From NCBI GenBank assembly GCA_002407935.1, contig DHPU01000022.1:1-55637 (forward strand): a stretch of 55,637 nt of DNA, written 5' to 3'. The notes beneath the pieces were generated by a model. It was not told the DNA's origin. It saw only the letters and a program-made list of their open reading frames with translations, and did not search any database. Made by a program: the position numbers and the translations under genes. Every line of letters starts with the position of its first letter. The first letter of the stretch is position 1. Positions 7,781-16,590 of the stretch are shown piece by piece. Source of the DNA: Peptococcaceae bacterium UBA5356 (GTDB lineage Bacteria; Bacillota; Peptococcia; DRI-13; DTU073).

Positions 7781-8510
7781 TCAGGTAGCTCTGGTAACAG
7801 GTGCTTCACGGGGAATTGGCAGGGCGATAGCGCTTGCTTTAGCTCAAGAAAGGGCGAAGGTAATTATCAATTATAAAGGTAACCAAGCGGCGGCTTTAGA
7901 GGTACAGGAGCTGATTAACAAGATGGGAGCAGAAGCTGTATGTATTCAGGCAGATGTATCCTCCTCTGCTCAAGTAGATGGAATGCTGCAACAAATTATG
8001 GAGAAATATGGCCGCATTGATATTTTAGTAAATAATGCCGGTATCAATCGTGATACTTTAATCATGAGAATGAAGGATGAGGAGTGGGCTCAGGTCATCG
8101 AGACAAATTTAAATGCGGCTTTTTATTGCTTAAGGGCGGTTGCTCGCCCGATGATGAAGCAAAAACGAGGCAAGATTATTAACATTTCTTCGGTGGTAGG
8201 AATACATGGTAATATGGGGCAGGTTAATTATGCCGCTGCTAAGGCAGGTATAATTGGGCTGACAAAAAGTGCTGCCAAAGAATTGGCTTCTCGTGGTATA
8301 ATGGTAAATGCCATTGCCCCCGGTTTTATTATGACCGACATGACGGAGCGTTTGCCTAAGGAGGTTAAAGAGAAAATTGCGGCAGGGATTCCTTTAGGCT
8401 GTCTGGGCAAACCTGATGATGTGGCCAATTTAGCAGTTTTTTTGGCTGGTTCAAGTGCGGATTATCTTACCGGGCAGGTTATCGCGGTGGATGGCGGCAT
8501 GTTTATGTAA
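7770..8510 (+). CDS. fabG: 3-oxoacyl-ACP reductase
   Basis: NADPH-dependent reduction of 3-oxoacyl-ACP. The 246-residue classical short-chain dehydrogenase has TGASRGIGRA (cofactor loop), NNAG, and the Ser-Tyr-Lys set in ISSVVG...YAAAKAG. The C-terminal DGGMFM is typical of FabG. ATG 7770 lies inside the end of fabD with AAAGGAGG upstream, so the two are probably translationally coupled. Confidence 0.96.
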   Translation: MLANQVALVTGASRGIGRAIALALAQERAKVIINYKGNQAAALEVQELINKMGAEAVCIQADVSSSAQVDGMLQQIMEKYGRIDILVNNAGINRDTLIMRMKDEEWAQVIETNLNAAFYCLRAVARPMMKQKRGKIINISSVVGIHGNMGQVNYAAAKAGIIGLTKSAAKELASRGIMVNAIAPGFIMTDMTERLPKEVKEKIAAGIPLGCLGKPDDVANLAVFLAGSSADYLTGQVIAVDGGMFM

Positions 8511-8543
8511 GAAGTTTTTGTTTTGTGGAGGGAGGTGATACTT

Positions 8544-8771
8544 ATGAACATATTTGACAGGATTAAGGCTCTTGTTGCTGAACAATTGAGAGCAGATGAA
8601 GGAAAGATTACTTTGGAAACTACTTTTGATGAGCTGGATGCCGATTCTCTTGACGTGGTTGAATTAATTATGGCCCTGGAGGATGAGTTCGATATTGAAA
8701 TTCCTGATGAGGATGCTGAAAAAATTAAAACTGTTGGGGATGCTGTAGAGTATATTAAAGGAAAGCAATAA
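8544..8771 (+). CDS. acpP: Acyl carrier protein
   Basis: Carries growing acyl chains on a 4'-phosphopantetheine arm. ATG 8544 follows a near-perfect GGAGGTGAT ribosome site and gives 75 residues; an upstream in-frame ATG at 8523 lacks such a site. Ser35 in ADSLDVVE is the attachment serine. The protein is strongly acidic, as expected. A long hairpin follows in the gap to the next gene. Confidence 0.97.
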   Translation: MNIFDRIKALVAEQLRADEGKITLETTFDELDADSLDVVELIMALEDEFDIEIPDEDAEKIKTVGDAVEYIKGKQ

Positions 8772-8812
8772 TCTACATAAATTTTTAAGTGGACTCTGTA
8801 ATTTAACAGTTA

Positions 8813-8841
8813 AGGCCTCGTGGTAAAGCACTACGGGGCCT
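8813..8841 (+). other. 12-bp hairpin downstream of acpP, no U tract
   Basis: aggcctcgtggt pairs with actacggggcct (two G-U pairs) around a 5-nt loop. The tail reads cttaaaaaaa, so this is not a standard terminator. It may stabilise or separate the acpP message end, but no function is shown. Confidence 0.6.
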
Positions 8842-8886
8842 CTTAAAAAAATGAGATTTTGCAGAGCTATTACGGGAGGTATTAGT

Positions 8887-9834
8887 GTGAAATTACCAGA
8901 GCTTCGTATTGGTAACCTTAAACCGGCTATACCGATTATGCAGGGGGGTATGGCGGTTCGTATCTCGACAGCTTCACTGGCTGCTGCAGTAGCTAATGAA
9001 GGTGGCATTGGGATTATTGCGGCTAGTGGCATGTCTCCTCAAGAATTACGGGAAGAAATACGCCAAGCCCGTGCTCTTTCCTCGGGAATTATCGGAATCA
9101 ATATAATGTATGCGGTGACTGCTTTTGCGGAAATATTTAAGACGGCTTTGCAGGAGGGAATAGACTTAGTAGTATCCGGAGCCGGTTTTTCCAGAGATAT
9201 GTTTGCCTGGGGGAAGGAAGCTAATGTACCTGTTGTGCCGATAGTTTCGACAGTTAAGTTAGCGAAAATCTCTGAAAAACTGGGTGCGCAAGCGGTTGTA
9301 GTGGAAGGGAAGGAAGCAGGAGGTCACCTGGGAACAGATTGTTCTGTTCTCGAAATTGTTCCTGAAGTAAAAGAAAGTGTTAGGATACCGGTAATCGCTG
9401 CCGGAGGGATTGTGGAAGGCCGTGATATGGTGAGGGCTATTAAAAGCGGGGCAGATGGCGTGCAAATAGGGACTCGCTTTGCGGCCAGTGAGGAATCCAA
9501 TGCTGCAGCTAATCTCAAGGAGGTATATATAAGGGCCGGTAAAGAGGATATTGTGCTGATTGATAGCCCTGTGGGTTTACCGGGTCGAGCCATTAGAAAT
9601 GCTTTTAGTGAAAGAATTGCCGCAGGGGAGGTCTTTTCTCCAGCGAAGTGTAATAAGTGTTTAAAAAGTTGCAAAGGTAATTTCTGCATTATGAAAGCCT
9701 TAAAAAATGCTCAGCAGGGAAATCTAGAGGAAGGGTTAGTTTTTGCCGGCGAATTCGTAGATAAAATTAAAAAACTCATGTCTGTAAAAGAGATAATTCG
9801 TACTCTGCTTCAGGAAGTAGAGGTTTCGATATAA
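8887..9834 (+). CDS. FabK/nitronate monooxygenase-family flavoprotein with C-terminal Cys motif
   Basis: A second member of the flavin TIM-barrel family, in the same operon as fabK but divergent. GTG 8887 with GGGAGGT six bases upstream gives 315 residues. It has PIMQGGMAV, a VEGKEAGGHLG block with the conserved His, IPVIAAGGIVEGRD and GVQIGTRFA. Unlike the copy at 5833 it ends with a CNKCLKSCKGNFC cysteine cluster around residues 255-267. Members with this tail are annotated as nitropropane dioxygenase-like, with substrate unknown. It may be an alternative enoyl reductase or a quality-control oxidase, but context is the only support for a lipid role. Confidence 0.8.
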   Translation: MKLPELRIGNLKPAIPIMQGGMAVRISTASLAAAVANEGGIGIIAASGMSPQELREEIRQARALSSGIIGINIMYAVTAFAEIFKTALQEGIDLVVSGAGFSRDMFAWGKEANVPVVPIVSTVKLAKISEKLGAQAVVVEGKEAGGHLGTDCSVLEIVPEVKESVRIPVIAAGGIVEGRDMVRAIKSGADGVQIGTRFAASEESNAAANLKEVYIRAGKEDIVLIDSPVGLPGRAIRNAFSERIAAGEVFSPAKCNKCLKSCKGNFCIMKALKNAQQGNLEEGLVFAGEFVDKIKKLMSVKEIIRTLLQEVEVSI

Positions 9835-9892
9835 AGAAATACAACTGAAGTAACTTTGGGAAAGTAAGTTTTAAAGATAGCGGGGTGTACAG

Positions 9893-11134
9893 ATGAAAAG
9901 AAGAGTAGTTATTACAGGAATGGGGGCTATTACACCCCTGGGAATCGGTGTTCGAGATTTTTGGCAAGGGCTAATTACAGGAAGAACAGGAATTGATTTG
10001 GTCAAGCGTATTGATGTTAGTGAATTGCCGACACAGGTTGCCGGGGAGGTAAAGGGTTTCGAACCATCTCAGTATATCGATAAAAAAGAAGCAAGGCGCA
10101 TGGACAGATTTACGCAGTTTGCGGTGGCCGCTGCCCAAATGGCTGTGGAAAATGCGGAAGTAGATTTAGTTAAGGTTGGTCAAGACCGGGTGGGGGTTGT
10201 GATCGGTTCCGGGATTGGCGGGATGGAAACGCTGGAGGAACAAATGGAAGTAAAGCGGCAGAAAGGGCCGGGCAGGGTAAGTCCCTTTTTTGTGCCGATG
10301 ATGATTACCAATATGGCGGCGGGTCAGATTGCGATTACTTTTGGGGTAACGGGTCCTAATATTACGGTTGTAACTGCGTGTGCTTCGGCAACAAATGCCA
10401 TTGGGGAAGCTTTTAAAATGATTCAAAACGGCGTAGCTGATTTGGTGATTACGGGTGGAACAGAAGCGGCGATTACGCCCATGGCTTTCGCTGGTTTTTG
10501 TTCGATGAGAGCGATGTCCAGATGTAATGATGACCCGCGTAAAGCCAGCCGGCCCTTTGAGCAAACACGTGATGGCTTTGTGATGGGCGAAGGAGCCGGC
10601 CTGGTTATTCTGGAAAGCTTGGAGTTGGCGCAAAAAAGGAAAGCACAGATCTATGCGGAGATGCTGGGGTATGGTTCCTCGGCGGACGCATATCATATTA
10701 CGGCACCGGTACCTGGCGGAGTGGGGGCAGCTAAAGCGATGGCCGCAGCTTTGCGGGATGCGGATCTTCAGCCGGAGGAGATTGATTATATTAATGCCCA
10801 TGGAACTTCTACCGAATTAAATGATAAATATGAAACGATGGCGATTAAAAAGGTTTTTCGGGAGCATGCCTCTAAACTGGCGGTGAGTTCTACTAAATCG
10901 ATGACGGGCCATCTTTTGGGGGCGGCAGGCGGGATTGAAGCAATTGCCACAGCACTTACTCTTTATCATGACATTATTCCACCCACGATTAATTATGAAC
11001 AGCCTGATCCTGAGTGTGATTTGGATTATGTCCCTAATACAGCCAGGAAGATGCGGGTAAAATATGCGCTAAGCAATTCTTTGGGGTTTGGTGGGCATAA
11101 TGCTACTGTTCTTTTGGGAAAATTTGAGGCATAA
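9893..11134 (+). CDS. fabF: 3-oxoacyl-ACP synthase II
   Basis: Elongating condensing enzyme of fatty-acid synthesis. The 413-residue protein starts KRRVVITGMGAITPLG, and has the nucleophile Cys163 in TACASATNAI and two catalytic histidines in NAHGTSTELND (about residue 303) and TGHLLGAAGG (about residue 340). It closes the fab cluster; rnc follows 24 bp later and is likely on the same transcript. Confidence 0.97.
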   Translation: MKRRVVITGMGAITPLGIGVRDFWQGLITGRTGIDLVKRIDVSELPTQVAGEVKGFEPSQYIDKKEARRMDRFTQFAVAAAQMAVENAEVDLVKVGQDRVGVVIGSGIGGMETLEEQMEVKRQKGPGRVSPFFVPMMITNMAAGQIAITFGVTGPNITVVTACASATNAIGEAFKMIQNGVADLVITGGTEAAITPMAFAGFCSMRAMSRCNDDPRKASRPFEQTRDGFVMGEGAGLVILESLELAQKRKAQIYAEMLGYGSSADAYHITAPVPGGVGAAKAMAAALRDADLQPEEIDYINAHGTSTELNDKYETMAIKKVFREHASKLAVSSTKSMTGHLLGAAGGIEAIATALTLYHDIIPPTINYEQPDPECDLDYVPNTARKMRVKYALSNSLGFGGHNATVLLGKFEA

Positions 11135-11158
11135 TATAATTAACGGAGGAAGTTGTTG

Positions 11159-11866
11159 ATGCTTGATGTGCAGCGGAAGGAACAGTTAGAAAAACTACTG
11201 GGACAATTACAGATTAAGGAAAAGGTGGACTTGCAGTTGGTAAACCAAGCTCTGATCCACCCTTCTTTTCTTTACGAAGGAAAAGGGGTTTCCGGTATGC
11301 ACAATCAACGGCTGGAGTTTTTGGGGGATGCGGTGGTTGGGTTGGTCATAGCTCAGCATTTATATGAAAAATATCCCGATAAAACGGAAGGGGAATTAAC
11401 CAAAATGAGAGCCGCTATTGTTTGTGAAGCTGCTCTAGTGCAGGGAGCAAGAAAAATGGGCTTGGGAGAATATTTATTATTAGGCAGGGGAGAGGAACAG
11501 ATGGGTGGAGCCAGTCGTGTTTCTAATTTAGCCGATTGCTTTGAAGCGTTTATCGCGGCGCTCTATTTGTCTTTAGGTCTGAAAAAGGTTCGGAGGGTTA
11601 TTCTGACTGTTTTAAAAACGATTATTGAAAATGCGGCGAGGGGAGATTTTGGCGATTATAAAACAAAGCTGCAGGAACATATTCAAAAGGATCCAAAGAG
11701 CAGTGTGCAATATCAAATTTTACGGGAAGAAGGTCCCGATCATGCTAAAAAATTCTGGGCGGCTGTTTATTTGAATGAAGGGGAGCTGGCCAGAGGAACT
11801 GGCAAGACAAAAAAGGAGGCGGAGCAAAACGCCGCTAGAGAGGCTCTGCATAAGATGGGGGTTTAG
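11159..11866 (+). CDS. rnc: Ribonuclease III
   Basis: Cleaves double-stranded RNA in rRNA precursor processing and mRNA decay. ATG 11159 lies 8 bases after GGAGGA and gives 235 residues; two upstream TTG codons (11153, 11156) are too close to that site. The signature RLEFLGDAVVGLVI is at about residues 46-59, and a double-stranded RNA-binding domain (KTKLQEHIQK to NAAREALHKM) occupies the last 70 residues. Its position before smc and ftsY is typical of Firmicutes. Confidence 0.96.
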   Translation: MLDVQRKEQLEKLLGQLQIKEKVDLQLVNQALIHPSFLYEGKGVSGMHNQRLEFLGDAVVGLVIAQHLYEKYPDKTEGELTKMRAAIVCEAALVQGARKMGLGEYLLLGRGEEQMGGASRVSNLADCFEAFIAALYLSLGLKKVRRVILTVLKTIIENAARGDFGDYKTKLQEHIQKDPKSSVQYQILREEGPDHAKKFWAAVYLNEGELARGTGKTKKEAEQNAAREALHKMGV

Positions 11867-12946
11867 ATGATGGAAAAGCCGTTAATCATTCCTTTTTTTA
11901 TTCCCCATGTAGGATGTCCGTTTACTTGTGTTTTTTGTAACCAATGGGAAATTAGTGGGGAGAAGGAAGCAATTCAACCTGAAGAGATTGCTGATTATGT
12001 TGACGCATATTTAAAAAAGGCTAGATTATGGCCGGATAGGTATGTAGAAATAGCTTTTTATGGGGGAAGCTTTACGGCCATACCTCCTGAAAAGCAGGGG
12101 GAATATTTGCAGGCAGCGGCGGAGCAAAAAAGGAAAGGGCGGATTAACGGAATCAGGCTCTCCACCAGACCGGATTTTATTAATAAAGAAATTTTAGACC
12201 GGCTCTTCTTTTATGGTGTAACCACGGTAGAATTAGGGGTACAGTCCCTGGTGGATGAAGTGTTAAAAAAGACCGGCAGGGGGCATTCGGTAGCAGATAC
12301 GCTTACGGCTACCCGTCTTTTAAGAAAGTATCCTTTTCAAGTAGGGTATCAGTTAATGCTGGGTTTACCGGGAGACAATCGTTCTTTTGCTCGTTTAACG
12401 GTAGAAAAGGCTGTTGCTGCAGCACCTGATTTTGTGCGTATTTATCCAACCTTGGTCTTAAAAGGGACAATTTTAGCCACGTGGTATAAGGAGAAAAAGT
12501 ATCAACCATGGAGTTTGGAGCAGGCAGTAGAGACGGCGGCCGATTGGTTAGGGACTTTTTCTTTTTATGGGATACCGGTTATCCGCATGGGCCTTCAGGC
12601 GGTTGAAAACCTTTCTCTGCAGCAGGATTTGCTGGCAGGTCCTTATCACCCTGCTTTTGGTGAACTAGTGGAAAGTCATCTTTTGCTTGAACAGATGCAG
12701 ACCGGGCTTAGTGAGTTAGAGCTGCAGGAAGGAGAAGCCCTTACTCTTTCTTTTCATCCTTTGGCTCAATCTAAAGTAGTAGGACAAAAAAAGCTTAACT
12801 TGGTTTTACTGAGGGAAAAATACGGGATTGAGAGAATCAAGTTAGTGCCGCAAGAAAAATTAGCTAAAAATAATTTGGAAATTAGTACTGCTTCTCAATC
12901 CGTAACGATAAAAAGACAGGACTTCCTGAAAAAATATCGAATTTAG
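11867..12946 (+). CDS. Radical SAM protein, ELP3-like
   Basis: A 359-residue radical SAM protein whose CX3CX2C cluster motif reads CPFTCVFCNQ near residue 20, in the style of the ELP3/oxygen-independent coproporphyrinogen oxidase branch. It has AFYGGSFTAIP and a later GLPGD block, but no acetyltransferase domain as in full ELP3. The start follows the rnc stop directly. Clostridia often keep this gene between rnc and smc, which hints at RNA modification, but no substrate is known. Confidence 0.75.
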   Translation: MMEKPLIIPFFIPHVGCPFTCVFCNQWEISGEKEAIQPEEIADYVDAYLKKARLWPDRYVEIAFYGGSFTAIPPEKQGEYLQAAAEQKRKGRINGIRLSTRPDFINKEILDRLFFYGVTTVELGVQSLVDEVLKKTGRGHSVADTLTATRLLRKYPFQVGYQLMLGLPGDNRSFARLTVEKAVAAAPDFVRIYPTLVLKGTILATWYKEKKYQPWSLEQAVETAADWLGTFSFYGIPVIRMGLQAVENLSLQQDLLAGPYHPAFGELVESHLLLEQMQTGLSELELQEGEALTLSFHPLAQSKVVGQKKLNLVLLREKYGIERIKLVPQEKLAKNNLEISTASQSVTIKRQDFLKKYRI

Positions 12947-12989
12947 ATAAAGGAGTAGTATATTGTGAAGTTTGGCGGGGGAGGACGGA

Positions 12990-15900
12990 ATGGAGAAGGT
13001 ATATCTAAAAAAGTTAGAAATCCAAGGGTTTAAGTCTTTTGCTGATAAAACAAACTTGGAATTTAAACCGGGAATTATTATGGTGGTAGGGCCTAACGGT
13101 AGTGGAAAATCAAATATCTCTGATGCGATTCGCTGGGTTTTGGGAGAACAGAGCGTTAAATCCTTGCGTGGCGATAAAATGGAGGACGTAATCTTTGCGG
13201 GAAGCGAGAAACGTCGCTCTTTGGGGATGGCTGAGGTGTCCCTGACGATAGATAATTCCTCCGGTTATTTCCCTTTAGAATATAATGAAATAACGGTGAC
13301 ACGCCGTCTTTATCGTTCAGGAGAAAGTGATTTCTTGATTAACCGGGTTCCTTGCCGTTTGCGGGATATTCATGAGTTGTTCATGGATACGGGGATCGGC
13401 CGTGAAGGATTTTCGATTATTGGGCAAGGAAAAATTGATGAGGTTCTTTCTGTTAAATCAGAGGAAAGACGTAGTTTATTAGAGGAAGCAGCCGGCATCA
13501 TAAAATATCGGTATAAAAAACGGGAGGCTGCTAAAAAACTGGAGGAAACGGAAAATAGCTTGGTACGACTGACGGATATTATTGGAGAGCTTACTATGCA
13601 GGAAGAACCGTTGGCTGAACAGGCGGAGAAGGCCTCTTTATATCGAGATAAAAAGACAGAACTGGATGATCTGGAAATAGGGTTAATTGTGGAGGAAACA
13701 GGAAATTACCGGCGACAGCTGGAGAAGAATCAAAATAACGCTAACGAGCTGGAACTGGCTTTGGAAGAAACTAAAGCACACTATCATCAAGTGCAGACGA
13801 GCGAGGAAGAATATAGACTAGCACTGCAAAAAAATGATGAGGAGCTCGGCTTTTATCAGGAAAAAATCTACCAGGAAAATTTATTGCTGGAGAAAAACGA
13901 GAGTCAAAAGCAACTGATCACGGAAAGGAAGGCTGATTTACTAGTTCAAAAAGAACAATTAGCCAAAGAACAGCAACAGTTGCAGCAAGAAACAGCAGCC
14001 ATCAATAAAGAGCTGGCAGAGCATCGAACACAGGAAGATTTATTGCTTAGTAAATTAGCTGAAGGCAAGGAAAAATTGCATCAATATGAAGCTTTGCTGG
14101 AAGAGGAGAATAAAAAGGAACAGGAAGAAAGGGATCAACAAGAAGAGTTAAAAAACGATCATTTTGCCCTTTTACAAGAAGAAACGATGGCGCAAAATGA
14201 AATTACCGGGTTAAAGCAAAGAATGGTAGCTTTGCAAAAACAAAAAGAACAGATTGCCGTCCGGGAAGATCAAATGAAAGAAGAAATTTCCCAGGTGGTG
14301 GAGAAACTTTCTGATTTAGAAAAAGAAGCCCAGGATAATACGTCTTTGCTTTATAATTTGCAAGAGGAACTGGTGGCGAAGGATAAAAAGTATTTGGAGG
14401 AAAGGGAAGAGCTGAAAATACAGCAACAGCAAAACCTGTCTGCCAAAGAGGAAAAAAATAATTTTAGTTCCCGTCATAAATTACTTTTGGAAATGGAAAA
14501 GGAAGGACAGGGTTATGGTCATGGTGTAAGGGAAATTCTGCAGATGAAAGACAAAGGAGAGTTAACGGGAATAATTGGTACTGTGGCGCAAGTAATGGAA
14601 GTACCCCGGGAATATGAAACGGCGGTCGAAGTGGTGCTGGGCGGCTCTTTACAGCATATTGTGACGGAAAATGAACATTCGGCTAGAAAAGCTATTGCTT
14701 GGTTAAAAGAGCATAACCGGGGGAGAGTGACTTTTTTGCCGCTGGATACGGTAAAAGGTCAGGTTAAGAGGGAATCTCAGCCCTCTGGGAAGGGGGTGCT
14801 GGGACGTCTTAGTGAGTTAATTCATTATGAAGATAGCTATCAAGGGATTATGGAATATTTGTTAGGACGTACCTGGTTGGTGGAGAATTTAACTATTGCG
14901 GTAGAAAAAGGTAAGGAAACGGGGTTCCGTTATCGCTTGGTTACTTTGGATGGTGAAACGGTTAATCCTGGAGGCTCTCTTACCGGGGGCAGTACGAAAG
15001 CTTTTCATAGCAGTATCTTGGGACGCAGGAGGAATATAGAAGAGTTACAAGAGAAAATTAAAGTACAGGATGCTCTTCTTTTGGTAGGGGAAAAAAGGGA
15101 AGCAGAATTAGAAGCCGCCGTACAGGAAGCACGTCAGCAATGGGAAAAGATTAAAGAAAGAATCCAAGGATTGCGTTTACGTGAGGTTGAAGTAAGTACG
15201 GTTCTGGATCGTTGGCGTGCCGATAAAGGACGTCATGACGCGGAAGCAGAAAATCTCCAGTTAGAAATTAAGGAGGTCAGTAACGAAAACGAAAGTCTTT
15301 TCCAAAGTGTGGAAAAGTTTAAGGAAAAGAAAAAGGTGCTAGAGGAAAAAAGGAAGGTTTGTCTAGCGCAGCTGGAGGAATTGCAGGAAAAAACGCAAAA
15401 ACGTCAACTGGAGAAATTGAAAAAAAATGAGGAGCTTACTCAGTTGCGGATTGAAGCGGCAACAGTAGAAGCCAAATTGACGGCTTATCGCAAAGAGGAG
15501 AATTATTATTTGGTACGCTTGTCTCAGTTAGAGCAGCAAGCCCAGGAAAAGGGAGAGGAAGTACAAAATAGTGGGCAAAAGGAAGTAGAACTGGAAAAAG
15601 CTTTTCAGGAAGCAAAGACAGGAATTGCGGATTCTTTTCGCTTGCTGCAGGAATTAGAAGGGCAGCTCCAGGAAATGCGGCAAAACAAGCATAATGTGCA
15701 GGATCTGATTAGCGGTATTTCTCAAGAAGTAAAGAAATATACTTATTTGCTGCGTGAAAAAGAGGAGAAGCTTCATCAGTCGCAGTTACAGCAGTCTAAA
15801 TTGGAATCAGCATTGGAAGCTGCGGCAAGGAGATTGACCGAGCAATATAATTTAACATTAGAGGTAGCGCAAAAGAGAGGCATAGTTCTGCAGGAATCCC

Positions 15901-16565
15901 GCCAAAGGGTTATGGAAAGAATTGCGATGCTAAAGGTAGAAATCAGTGAGTTGGGTGAAGTAAACCTGGGAGCCATTGAAGAGTATAGCCGACTTAAAGA
16001 AAGATTGGACTTCTTACGTAATCAGGTTAGTGATATGGCGGAGGCTAAAGCAAGATTGGAAATTGTGATCAGAGAAATGGATCAGATTATGGCGCAGAGG
16101 TTTAAAGAGACTTATCTGCAAGTCAATGAGGCTTTTAAAGAGATTTTCGTTCATCTTTTTGGTGGTGGTAAAGCCGAATTAGTTTTAAGTGAACCGGAGC
16201 AGCTGCTGGAAACCGGTGTAGAGATTGTTGCTCAACCTCCGGGGAAAAAGACGCAAAACCTTTCTTTGCTTTCGGGAGGAGAAAGGGCTTTAACGGCAAT
16301 TGCCTTATTAATGGCGATGTTGCAAGTTCGGCCAAGTCCTTTTTGTGTGCTTGATGAAATAGAATCTAATCTTGACGAGGCCAATGTTAATCGTTTTGCG
16401 GATTTGTTGCGCGATTTTGCTCGTGAGACGCAGTTTATCGTAATTTCTCATCGAAAAGGAACGATGGAGGCAGCACATGTTTTATATGGGATTACGATGG
16501 AAGAAACCGGCGTTTCTCGCCTTGTTTCGGTTAAACTGGAAGATGCCCAAAAGGAAGCAAGTTAA
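12990..16565 (+). CDS. smc: Chromosome segregation ATPase SMC
   Basis: Core of the bacterial condensin with ScpA and ScpB. ATG 12990 after GGGGGAGG gives 1191 residues, the family length. The N-terminal head has Walker A GPNGSGKSNI (about residues 32-41) and QGKIDE; two long coiled coils flank a hinge at about residues 500-680 rich in glycine (GSLTGGSTK); the C-terminal head holds the signature LSGGERAL and Walker B CVLDEIESNLDEANV. An earlier in-frame TTG at 12972 was rejected in favour of the ribosome site. It overlaps nothing but lies 25 bp before the chosen ftsY start. Confidence 0.97.
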   Translation: MEKVYLKKLEIQGFKSFADKTNLEFKPGIIMVVGPNGSGKSNISDAIRWVLGEQSVKSLRGDKMEDVIFAGSEKRRSLGMAEVSLTIDNSSGYFPLEYNEITVTRRLYRSGESDFLINRVPCRLRDIHELFMDTGIGREGFSIIGQGKIDEVLSVKSEERRSLLEEAAGIIKYRYKKREAAKKLEETENSLVRLTDIIGELTMQEEPLAEQAEKASLYRDKKTELDDLEIGLIVEETGNYRRQLEKNQNNANELELALEETKAHYHQVQTSEEEYRLALQKNDEELGFYQEKIYQENLLLEKNESQKQLITERKADLLVQKEQLAKEQQQLQQETAAINKELAEHRTQEDLLLSKLAEGKEKLHQYEALLEEENKKEQEERDQQEELKNDHFALLQEETMAQNEITGLKQRMVALQKQKEQIAVREDQMKEEISQVVEKLSDLEKEAQDNTSLLYNLQEELVAKDKKYLEEREELKIQQQQNLSAKEEKNNFSSRHKLLLEMEKEGQGYGHGVREILQMKDKGELTGIIGTVAQVMEVPREYETAVEVVLGGSLQHIVTENEHSARKAIAWLKEHNRGRVTFLPLDTVKGQVKRESQPSGKGVLGRLSELIHYEDSYQGIMEYLLGRTWLVENLTIAVEKGKETGFRYRLVTLDGETVNPGGSLTGGSTKAFHSSILGRRRNIEELQEKIKVQDALLLVGEKREAELEAAVQEARQQWEKIKERIQGLRLREVEVSTVLDRWRADKGRHDAEAENLQLEIKEVSNENESLFQSVEKFKEKKKVLEEKRKVCLAQLEELQEKTQKRQLEKLKKNEELTQLRIEAATVEAKLTAYRKEENYYLVRLSQLEQQAQEKGEEVQNSGQKEVELEKAFQEAKTGIADSFRLLQELEGQLQEMRQNKHNVQDLISGISQEVKKYTYLLREKEEKLHQSQLQQSKLESALEAAARRLTEQYNLTLEVAQKRGIVLQESRQRVMERIAMLKVEISELGEVNLGAIEEYSRLKERLDFLRNQVSDMAEAKARLEIVIREMDQIMAQRFKETYLQVNEAFKEIFVHLFGGGKAELVLSEPEQLLETGVEIVAQPPGKKTQNLSLLSGGERALTAIALLMAMLQVRPSPFCVLDEIESNLDEANVNRFADLLRDFARETQFIVISHRKGTMEAAHVLYGITMEETGVSRLVSVKLEDAQKEAS

Positions 16566-16590
16566 AATAGAAAGAAAGGGGGATTGGGAA

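Noticed and set aside
10166..10801. 211-codon open frame on the - strand opposite fabF
   Set aside because: Lies fully within fabF, has no ribosome site, and its protein is rich in His, Arg and Ser as expected for an antisense shadow.
16477..16590. N-terminal extension of FtsY inside smc
   Set aside because: No ribosome site, and the extension is out of frame with smc and unlike any FtsY A domain.
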